DNA of 64,000 nucleotides, from contig NC_056408.1 of assembly GCF_905147365.1 (NCBI RefSeq), positions 17,484,001 through 17,548,000 of the forward strand, written 5' to 3'. Both the position numbers and the translations under genes were made by a program. Positions 44,559 to 55,700 of this stretch are shown here, in pieces. The notes beneath the pieces are model-generated. The model was not told the DNA's origin and made no database searches. It saw only the letters and a program-made list of their open reading frames with translations. Origin of the DNA: Aricia agestis (lineage: Eukaryota; Arthropoda; Insecta; Lepidoptera; Lycaenidae). Position 1 is the first letter of the stretch. Each line of letters starts with the position of its first letter.

Positions 44559-45265
44559 CTAGCTGTTGCCCGCGACTTCGTCCGCGTGGACTTCAGTTTA
44601 TATGAAATGAAAAATATTTATTTCTAAGTAGGTTAACAAAGTTAATACTTATAGAACGTCGTGTCTACATGAGGCCTACCACCTTATAGCGCGCGATGTC
44701 AACAAAATTGGTGTCAAAAGCTTTTATAAAAAAAACCCTGGTACCCCTTACATCAAAATAGCTGTGCAGTGTGCACATAATAATATTTCAATATTTTAAT
44801 TAAACTTTATATTTTACACCAAATTTTTAAGCTTATTTAGCCTCGCAATTACACAACTTTACCCATAAACTATTTATCATTGATAGGTTTAAGGTTATGT
44901 CACTGGCTCACTGCAAAGATAAAGTACTGATTTATTAAATAACGTAAATAAGAAATAATAATCGAAAAAAATCGAAAACTAAATGTAAAATAATACCACC
45001 TCTTATAGAAAGACTTTTGGGCAAGCGTTAGCGCGATGTAGGAGACGCACGGCGCCATCTATTATGGATTTTTGGAACTAACGTAATTTGAACAAATTTA
45101 CGCATTTTCACCCCCTTACAACGCTTTTTTCCAGTAAAAAAGTAGCCTATGTCCTTTCTCAGGCTTTAGACTATCTGTATACAAAATTTCATTACAATCG
45201 GTTCGGTAGTCTTGGCGTGAAAGCGAGACAGACAGATACTTTCGCATTTATAATATTAGTATAGA
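44559..45265 (-). mobile_element. Inverted Helitron-like element
   Basis: Minus-strand copy of the 42288 family: CTAGCTGTTGCCCGCGACTT at the left, AATATTAGTATAGA at the right. A further plus-strand end fragment (CGCGGGCAACAGCTAG at 45364-45379) follows at once. Confidence 0.75.
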
Positions 45266-45399
45266 TAATAGCTTCCACTTACCAGGGTTTGAAAAAGTTT
45301 TTAAATTTGACACAAATTATGTTGACACCGCGCGCTATAAACTAAAGTCCACGCGGACGAAGTCGCGGGCAACAGCTAGTTATGAATAAAAACAATATA

Positions 45400-46125
45400 T
45401 AATAAAGTAGGTATCATTAGTTCTGTTACAAATTACAATGAAGTAAAAAATTTATTGCCATCTGTTTTCATATATTAGAATTAAAATGTTGATTGCATTG
45501 ATATATTTTCTGGATGGAATAATATAGGCCAACACGGTACACTCGAACTCCTTTATAGATAAGATAGATTGATTATTATTATACCAAGTGATAATATTAT
45601 TAAACATAATATTCTAACGTATTAAAAACTATAAACAAAAACATAGTATGATTAGTTCTATGTTACAATGAAGTAAAAAATAAAACGCCACCTGTTGTCA
45701 TATATTAGAACTAAAATGTTCATTGCATCGATATATTTCTGGATTTTTTTATAATATTATACATAAAATATATTTAAGATTTTTGAAATATTATTATGAT
45801 GCATATTATATAATATTTAATACACATCCAAGACCCAGGAACATTGAAAACTTTTTGTTCCGCCTGCGGGACGCGAACCCAGGACCCCCGGGATGAGGCG
45901 CGTGAAGAACTACAGTCTACAATGCGAATAAATTTTCATCGATATTTTCATGGAAATAAGATATTTTCCCACATCAAAATGTAGCCTATGTCCTTTCTCA
46001 GGCTCTAGAATAACTGTGTACAAAATTTCATTGCAATCGGTTCAGTAGTTTTGGCGTGAAAGTGGGACAGACAGACAGACAGACAGAGATACTTTCGCAT
46101 TTATAATATTAATAGTATGGATCAC
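45400..46125 (-). mobile_element. Inverted Helitron/SINE composite
   Basis: Contains, reversed, GCCTGCGGGACGCGAACCC (box B-like), GAAAATATCGATG/CATCGATATTTTC and (ACAG)n near 46065-46085, as in 41805-42287. A partly similar second stretch is at 45400-45500. Confidence 0.65.
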
Positions 46126-46130
46126 GTCAA

Positions 46131-46403
46131 ATGTTGTTGCACCCTGTATACAGGGGACTCATACACACCCTAAACTCTAAAGTATTATCACTTTGTTTTG
46201 TTACACCCAGTAGCGGTGTTAGAGGGGGGGGGGGCGACGCTAGGCGACGAAACAGGGCGCCGAATGCAAACAAAACGGGGCGCCGCAGGCGCTACCAGCA
46301 GGTCCAGCACCCTGGGCGCCGAAGAAATCTCGCCCAGGGCGTTGCTAGTGCTCAAACCGGCACTGAATATACGGTATACTCTGTATAGATAAGGTAAACG
46401 CTA
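46131..46403. other. G+C-rich repeat region downstream of the protease
   Basis: Has a G run (46217-46230) and GGGCGCCG motifs. The two plus-strand ORFs show low-complexity R/G-rich translations and are not credible genes. Confidence 0.4.
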
Positions 46404-46484
46404 AGGCTGGTTTTATCGTTAAGCGTTTCGGCAGCGCCGTTGGAGTTTTGGCGCTGCCGAAACGCTTAACGATAAAACCAGCCT
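46404..46484. repeat. Perfect 35-bp-arm hairpin just beyond the protease stop codon
   Basis: AGGCTGGTTTTATCGTTAAG... (46404-46438) is exactly inverted at 46450-46484 around the loop GTTGGAGTTTT. It lies 55 bp downstream of the stop codon on the minus strand, so it would be in the 3' UTR or next to the transcript end. It is probably a very small MITE. Confidence 0.9.
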
Positions 46485-46539
46485 AAATATACACAAGGTA
46501 CGGTATAATAAAAAACCGAAGTCAATTCACAAGGTATAT

Positions 46540-46731
46540 TCAAGCGCGTCGTCTGAACTCCTCGGGCCACACGTTGCGGACGATCCAGTCGAGGTAGGGC
46601 GCGACGTTGGTGTAGACGCCGGGCGCGCCCTGCCCGCACTCCGGCCCGAACGACACCACCCCCGCCACGAAGTACGTGCAAGGCAGCGCCGAGTCTTGGA
46701 CCTCCGCCATCAGGGGCCCGCCGCTGTCTCC
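46540..46731 (-). CDS. Protease last exon with catalytic Ser
   Basis: Begins GDSGGPLMAEVQD and has GVVSFGPECGQGAPGVYTNV with the S1-pocket glycines, then the C-terminal helix LDWIVRNVW; stop at 46542-46540. Confidence 0.95.
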   Translation of the reverse strand, partial: GDSGGPLMAEVQDSALPCTYFVAGVVSFGPECGQGAPGVYTNVAPYLDWIVRNVWPEEFRRRA

Positions 46732-49700
46732 CTGGATTAAATACACTGTTAGCACGCCGATACACCAAGAACTAGGGGCAGCCGGACCATATAGTCTAAC
46801 TCTAGGAATCGTTTTCCATTGGCGGACACTTATGAGTATTGAGTGATGAGCTAGACGCTTTGGGGGTGTCTGACAGTAGAAAGCGACTGTCTGAAGTGTC
46901 CGGCAGTGGACGACTAGTTTCCTGGAGCTATCCCGAAAATAAAATCTGGCCGCCCCTGGGTCATAACTCATAACGTTGCAAACAGAGAAAAATCTTAAAG
47001 ATTTCCGGTATTTTATGTTATGCGTTGTATACTTGTGTAATATTATGTTGCATCTCATTCTATAGTTAAGTATATAGTTAATGTTGACAACGGAATCTAA
47101 AGGGCACGCTCATGTAGTATTCCAGTAATACTGGCCAGTGTGATGGGACGTTAGATTCAGCCACTGCCGCTGCTACTCGCGCTGCCGATGCCGGCTATTA
47201 TACTACTGGCACGTTTACACTCAGCCCTTGCCACTGCTCCTGCCGCTGTCGGAAATATTGCCTCAAATACTTCTGCGGCATTATAGAGGCGAGTGGGTGG
47301 TCACACTCAGCCCTCATACTCTTTTACGTAACGACTCGCAACGATGGCGGATATCGAAACTGTTGCGGCGACAGCATTATGTCTGCTGAGTATATATAAC
47401 TATATGCATATTTTAAAAAGAAATCAAAACAGATCGAATCGAAGACGCCGTCGTCGTAGTATAAGGAAATTGTGGATGAGGGAAATTCATAGAAATAGAA
47501 CACCTTAAGTACTTACCTATTAAGTACTACAAATTCTACATGTTAAGTCCATTATTTAAAGTTGGTGCATGGACCAGTCACAAAAAATTAAATTAAAAAT
47601 TAACTATATGCTTCATTTCTAAAAATGACGGCACTGGCGGCAAGTGAGCGAGAGAGCTGAATGTGAACACTCACTCGCGCTCGCGCTGCCCGTCCTTTGA
47701 CTTCCACCCGAAAAACCGACACTCGAGGGAGCGCCGGGCAATGTCAGCGGCATGAGCAGTGGCAGCGCGAGTCACCTATATTCTCGCGCTGCCCACTTCC
47801 CTACTCACTTTCCTGCTGGACAGGGCTGAATCCGGCCCAGACGTTTCGGGGGCGAATCAAATCTAGTCAAATTGCGCCGGTAAATTCCCTTTCAGGATGC
47901 AACGTAATTACATGACCCTTTGATTATGCCACAAATTCCAGAAGGATTTACATGCTTTCAAAACTACTTTAATATAATACGACAATAATATTTTTAATTT
48001 TATTTATTTTTAATTGTGATACTTACATTTTTTATAATTGAAGTTATATGAAGTTAACCGGTTCATCTAGTATAATAGGTAATAATAGTGTAAACATTAC
48101 TCACCCTGCAAGAATCTTGCGTCTCGGACTTTCCAGAAACGCATAACATTCTTTCTGAGTTCCAACGGAAATTTTTCTGATTAAACTTCGCTATGCACAA
48201 CTGTTCATCTTTTGAGACTGCTTCAATCTGCAAAATAATTTTTTTATGCAGTAGACCGTACTTAATTGAAACTTTGTGAAGGTAGTATATTTACCTATAC
48301 TTAGATATAAAAATCTTAGTAGGTATTTAATATCCATATAGGTATAGCATCGATAATTCCATACTTTATATAAATGCGAAAGTGTGTCTGTCTGTCTGTC
48401 TGTCTGTTACCTCTTCACACCCAAACCGCTGAACCGATTGTGCTGAAACTTGGTATGGAGATACTTTACCGGGAAAGGACATACCTACCTATACCTCAGT
48501 AGGTAGGATACTTTTTACTCTGGAAAAATGTACGGTTCCCGTGCGATAAACGAGTTTTGGCGCAACGGAGTTGCGGGCGTCATCTAGATACTAATAAGTG
48601 TTTAAACACGCTAGGCCGAAGTTACGCGGCGTAAATTCCGCATGATTACGCCCGCAATGTATTTTATATTCCGTCGCGTTCCGTCCTTATTATGTATGCG
48701 TTTGACATTGCGGACGTAACCATGCGGAATTTACGCCGCGCAACTTCGGCCTAGTGTGTTTAGACACAACCTTATATTTTGACATAGGCGTATTTATGCG
48801 TATCTGTGACACTCCAAAATTTCAGGCTCCGACCCCGTTGCTTGTTACTCTATTTCGTAAACCTTCGGTACCTGCTCACCATCATCAAGACGTCGGAAGT
48901 TTACCTGCTTACCATCATCATGACGTCGGAAGTTTACCTGCTTACCATCATCAGGACATCGGAAGTGTTGCCCTTGTCAGTGGTTTGCCCCCACCCGGCG
49001 ATGACGTAGTCCGGGTGCGTCGCGACGCCCCGCACGGGCAGACACGCGGGACGAATGAACTCTGACAGTTTCACGCTGTAATAACATGTAACATGCATAA
49101 AAGAGGGTACACCACATCCCCCCCCCCCCCTCGGTACGCCCATGCATGCGTAAATGATTCATGCCGACGCATGGGTATTTAAAAGTTGATCTGTTTTGGA
49201 TCTCTCGGCAGGCGTGTCGTCCGGCCCATTGGGTTACGAGGGTAAAGGAAAAGAGAGTGCTTTTGTGTACTGCACACAATCTTGGCAACTATAAAGTCAC
49301 TGCACTGCACTTATTTGAACGAAACCAGCCACCATCTCCGCAATCAGTACCGGATTTATATATTTTATTAGTAAAGGCCACTTTAATTTCGCCGCCCCAT
49401 GTACGAACTGTGCCGCTATTCTTGGACACTGCCTCCTCCGTATGACGCCATAGGAAGCTGCTGCCCATGGGCCATGGCCTACATAATTCCAGGGCTGGTC
49501 CTCACCGTCGGTCCAGCTTGAGCAGCGCGATGTCGTTGGCCTTGGTGCTGGAGTCGTACGTGTCGTACGGTATTCTCTGGATGATGTTGTACAGCACCCC
49601 CTCGCGTATGTTGCGCTTGTTCAGGCTGCCCAGAAGTGCGTATTTCACGCGCTTACTAAAAATAGTGTTTAGATTAATAACGATGAAAAATACTGAAGCA

Positions 49701-52700
49701 GTGGTTATAAACCACGTACCATAGAATAATAGTAAATCTATATATATAAAACTCAAAGGTGACTGACTGACATGGTGATCTATCAACGCACAGCCCAAAC
49801 CACTGGACGGATCGGGCTGAAATTTGGCATGCAGGTAGATGTTATGACGTAGGCATCCGCTAAGAAAGGATTTTGATAAATTCCAACCCCAAGGGGTTAA
49901 AATAGGGGATGAAAGTTTGTATATAATAACTTAACGCGAGCGAAGCCGCGGGCAAAAGCTCGTTAGAGAATAAAAAAACGCGATAAAAAACTCTTAACTA
50001 CCTCTAGATAAAACCTTCCCACAGTGAGCAGCCTGAGATGAAGAAAATGGCTAAGAACAGTGCTCTCATGAAGTCAGCTTTGAAACAAAAAAAAACCCTA
50101 GATCGAAATAGGTTGGATGTTCCCGTTTGGATGCTACGATTTCACAGACAGCCACAACTCAGACAGCTTTAGGTATTTTAAAATACTCAGAGTAAGGACT
50201 TACTGGTCTAGATCGAATAACGCATGTCCTGCGGTCAGGATAAACTTGTCACTGATGAGGGCTCCGCCGCCGATCCACACGATTTCAGCGTCCGCGTTCG
50301 GAGCGCCGTTCAAGCAACCGATGACGGCCTAAAGTTAAGCAAAACTTCAGTTGGCAGCGCCTTTCTTTATATTTTGCTAAATTATTAGCCGCATAAATTT
50401 TTACAATAGCTAAATATCACCAAAATAATTAAAAACCGTAAAATTAAAATAAAAAAATAAAAAAAGACGGGTTGCACTCCGGGAGTGGCGGCAGAAGTGA
50501 AAACTTGATTATTAACGTTGTGCATTTTTTGAACCCATTTTTTATGAAAATCGATATTAAAAAAAATCGATTTTTTTAATTAATCGAAACCCTTACAATC
50601 GATTAAATTTTTAACCAATTTTTTATGAAAACCGATTTTTTAATTAATCGAAACTCTTACAATTTTTTAACCCATTTTTTATGAAAATCGATTTTTTTAA
50701 TTAATCGAAACCCTTACAATCGATTAAATTTTTAACCCATTTTTTATGAAAATCGATTTTTAAAAAATCGATTTTTTTAATTAATCGAAACCCTTACAAT
50801 CGAATAAAAAATATCGAGAATCGAAAAAAAAAACAATCGATTGTTCGATTAATCGATTTCGATGTTACAACACTACCTACTCTCCAACCGTCTTACGGTT
50901 TTTAGTAGGGTTGTTGAGGAAGTGATTATGAGGAAGAGGAGGAGGAAGAGGAATTTTCACGCGCAAATTTAGAGGATGCGGATGAGGAAGAGGATATTTT
51001 TTGAGGAAGAGGATGCGGATGAGGAAGCGGAAGAGGAAGCGGATGAGGAAGAGGATGATAGGAAATTATAAATACCTACTAGCGGACCGTACACATAACT
51101 AGGTACATAGGTACATTACACAAAAATTAATTAAAAGAGCATTTTCCAGTGGACCAAAATATGAATCTAAACCATTCTCAAAACACACACAATAAAGAAT
51201 CATCAAAATCGGTCCAGCAATTAAGGAGTTCAGTAACTAGTCTAAGAAAATAAGTTTCAAAATCGACGATCAGACCGAATAATTCGTGTAGTTTTGAAAG
51301 TTGGTACAGTTGTTCCTAAAGGTATCCAGATGAATATACTAAAAGTCCCCGAGGGTGGGACAAGAGCCGGCGGTAAGGGGAGGGGGAAAGGTGTCTTTTT
51401 CAAGGTTTTTGCTTGTGATTCGAAAATTATTTAAAATATCTCTTTAGTGACTTCTACATTAATTATCTACATTAAATTTACTATAACTTACGTCCAAACA
51501 TTTTTACTGTACGATCATTACTTTAGGAAATACAGAGTATTAAAAGGGTACGCTCGCACTGTATTTCCATTCAAACGTATTCCTCAATTTACTCCCTGGA
51601 CAATGCGTTTAGACAAATAATTTTTATACAATACTATGATCTGTTAAAGCTACGTTAGATTTTTTCTAAATTTACTAATAAATAAAAAATAATATGACCC
51701 TTAAAAATTGCAAAAATATGAATGCCCCGTACCCCGCCAATCGACCGACCATAAAATAAATTTGAAAGATGTTTACGATAAAATAAAAACGTAGTGGTAT
51801 AGACTCATTCTTCCTGAAGATATTTAAAAAGAATAAATTTAGATAGGATCAACTTTGAAGGAGGAATCACGGGAATACGTTACCTCGATTAACTGTACCT
51901 AGAGACAGATATAGTAAATCGGCGTAACGTAGTCCCCTGATACCTCCTTCAAAATAGTCTCTAATTTTATTTATATTTTATTATTTTCAGGAAGAGCCTT
52001 CCCCCCCTCCCCCACCGCCGGCTCTTGTCCCACCCTCGGAGACTTTTAGTATATTCATCTGGACACCTTTACGAACAACTGTACCAACTTTCAAAACTAC
52101 ACGAATTATTCGGTCTGAATTCCTTAATTTTCCCAGGCTAAACATACACAACAACGCACACAAAAAAAAGATGAGTGAATGATACAATTCTCTGGCTCTG
52201 GCGTGTGCGTTGCCATGATTGGATACGCGACGCGCATGCGCAGTGAAATTCCTCATAAATTCCTCTTAAATTTTGAGGAAGCGATAGCGGAAGAGGATTT
52301 TTTTATTTTTATTTATGAGGATGCGGTAACGGTTGAGGAACCCAAAATATTGCGGAACTTCCTCATTATGAGGAAGCGGAAGAGGAATCCTCAGCAACCC
52401 TAGTTTTTAGATCAGCCCCCCTATCATTAACTTTGTCAAAACCTGAGCTAATCCGTGCAGGTATGTAAACAGTTGTAAAGTGAATGGTTATGTTTCCGTA
52501 TCATGTGCACTTTTACTTCTCAATGGTTTTAACCTGTAATATTTGTCTCTGAACTGGATTAAGAAATGTCAAACACGAACGTCAAATTTGACTAACGGAA
52601 TTGTTTTTTTTTTTAGGAATTGAAATGGCTTAGCCATAACGACTAACGGAAAAATTGTAAATCAAGATGAAAATATAGTTTAAAAAAAGATTAATATTTT

Positions 52701-55700
52701 TTATTATAAAATATACTATTTTCTAATATAAAACGTGGTCAATGTAGGAATAGTTACTTTTGCACCGATTTATTGTATTTAAAGGTAATTATTATAAATG
52801 TGTAAATGGTTTTATTTATATTTTTTGGTATTTTATAAGCCCTTTATGAAAACACTGAGAAAATAACACTCCTTCATGTTTATATTATCACAAGCATGGC
52901 GATCTAGAGGAGAAAGAATTCTCTGACATTGGCAACTAACTGAGTCGGCAATTAAAAAAGAGAAGAAGAAGGAGACAAAAAAAAAAGATAATTGGATATT
53001 GTTATTAAGTTTATAGAGATTATGTTTTAAGCAAGAAATTGATAAGTTTATTATATCCTATACCTACTTGATACCTACGCTAAATAATCTACCATGAAAA
53101 AGTCTTAGAAATGCATCAAACTTGTGGATTACAATTACATGCATTACAACAGAGTTGATGTCATGAGTTGAACATAGTTTGTTGAACTTCAACTCATTCT
53201 TGAACACCTACGTTTTTTTGAGCTTTCAAATAGGTATTATTGTAACATAAACAGGCAATTTATAAGTTTAATAATCCCCTTTTTGTGCCTTGTAAGGCAT
53301 TTTACATTATTAGTACTGTGTACGCTGAACCAAATATTTTTCAGGATAAAGGATGATTGCTAACACTGAGATACTATAAGTACTACATTTTATAATAAAG
53401 AATTGCAAGTGTAATGATGACGAAGTCCTAGGAAGATAATATATATTCACTCAAAAGCTTTAATTAAAAGAAATTTAATAAATACTCGTTTTTAAATGTT
53501 TTTTCATTTATTTTCTCACTTAAATATACCTACCTTAGATACATATTCATACACAGCTTTCATCAATAGGTACTACATTTGTCTTACACCTTATTATCAA
53601 CCTAGTATCAGATAGGCAAGTGTTAAATCTCTTTTATATTATACTTCTAAAAATATTTATACAGCGGAAATCTTAAACAAGGTCTTGTCACTTAAAATCA
53701 AAGAAGATGAATCAAATATCCCTTGTGTAAATATTAATTTATTATTATTAAAGGAGTTCAAATACCAACTTTTGATGAAAGATAAAAACAATATTATAAT
53801 TTCAGACTTTTATTTGGCAAACCAATAACAATTAGAAACTGCATTGCAAGTTGCAACTATGGGAAATTGCCTGGGATATCTCAGACAGAGAGCGGTCAAG
53901 GGTTTTGTGTTCTTTGTGTTGTATTATGTTGTAGAATGCCTCCCGTGTGAGTATCTCTATATACTCACACAGGAGGAGTTCTGAATGTGTTAGAATTGCT
54001 CCTCAGTCACACACTGACTGCTCCAACGCAAATGCTTCAACGCGTGACCACTCTGTCTGATAGGTCCCTAAAACGACCACATCTTTTTAAAATGTATAAT
54101 ACATGAGGACTTACTAAAGTCCTCATGTATTTTAAATTTTAATGTAATAAGTAATATAAAACTAATATTATTATTATTGAGGTACAAAAGAATTTTTGGT
54201 AATAATAATATAAGTTCCAATGAAAATATTATGTTTTATGAACAATAAGTAAGTATGTTTGTTATGCAATTTTTGTTATGTCTTTTTGGAAAAAGTACTA
54301 TAAGTAATGTAGGATTATATTTTTGAGTTTTAGTGACTATTCCCATTGTATATTATATCATATTGTAGTCAAGAGAAGTTATAAATGAAAAAGTGCATAT
54401 GAGAATTTAGCTAATTTGGATTTTATATTATCAATGATTTAACTTTTCTAGTAGTTTAGGTGTATGTGTGTGTGTAAATATTTATTCGTGAATATACTTG
54501 AATCTAAAGTTTCAAAGGTTGTGTTCTCAAAATTCTTGTTATTGAGAAAGTAATACCTTTGAATTTACCTCTTTGGTGCAGCGTTTATCATGCATGGTTT
54601 ACAAGGAAATAGTTTGTGAAATAACACAAAGACCTACTGCAATCAAAAGATTGTACGAAATGCTCCTAAGATAGGTTCCTAAGAAGTACATAGTAAGTTT
54701 TAATTTAATATAAAACTAATACTTATTATTATTATTGAGGTAAGTACAAAAGTATTTTTGGTAATACATAATAATATATGTTCCTATGATAATATTATGT
54801 TTTATGAACAATAAGTTCCATATGTTTGTTATGCAATTCTTATTAAGTAAGTCTTTTTTGGAAAAGTACTATAATGTAGGTTTTTGTTTTTGAGTAAAAT
54901 TTAGTGATTTACACTATTCCCATCATATAATACCATATTGTCGTCAAGAGAAGAAGTTATAAATGAAAAAGTGCTCATATGAGAATTTAGCTAATTGGGT
55001 TTCTAATTGGGATTGATAATATCATATCAATTATTTAACTTTTCTAGTAGTTTAGGTGTGTCAATGTTTATCCGGAGCATGTTATACATACATCTAAAGG
55101 TTAAAAGGTTGTGTTCTGAAAATTCTTGTTAAAAGTAAGTAATATTGAATTATTTACCTCTTTGGTGCAGTGTTTATCATGCATATACCAAAATACTTCA
55201 GGTTTACAAGGAAATAGTTTGTGAAATAACACAAAAACCTACAATGCAACTATAAGATTGTACCTGTAGGTTTTCGGTGAAAATTCATAGGGTCATTTCG
55301 CCTATTCGCGTCCATTTAGTGCAGTTGGCAAGTTTGATGGCGAAAATAATAATGTCCCAACATTCATTTCCATGAAAAAATTATGTTATGTGATCAATAT
55401 ATTAGTCTATTTTAAGATTAACTTTCAGTTTTACTCGAAGCATCTTATGTTACATTTTTAAATAGATAAACTTCAGAATAAGGCGTTTTACCCACTTTGC
55501 GTCCACAAAATCCTAATTGCGTCCACCCGTGGACCATTTAGCGTCCACCAGCTTAGAAAAGGAATATAGGGGTGATATTTTAAGAAAATAAAAAAAGATT
55601 GTATTTTAACAATTTCTTTATTTCAGAGTATTAAAAATCAACATTATTATCATAATAACGAATCTCAAAAAAATAATCAAAATCTTCTCAACATTGAACT

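Noticed and set aside
46131..46392. R/G-rich ORFs near the protease 3' end
   Set aside because: Low-complexity translation of a G+C-rich repeat; they contain a G run that is probably variable.
48754..49288. Plus- and minus-strand ORFs around the protease exon 48946-49075
   Set aside because: They are other frames of the exon, its tandem donor repeat and the intron; only the frame with LSEFIRPACLPVRG is part of the gene.
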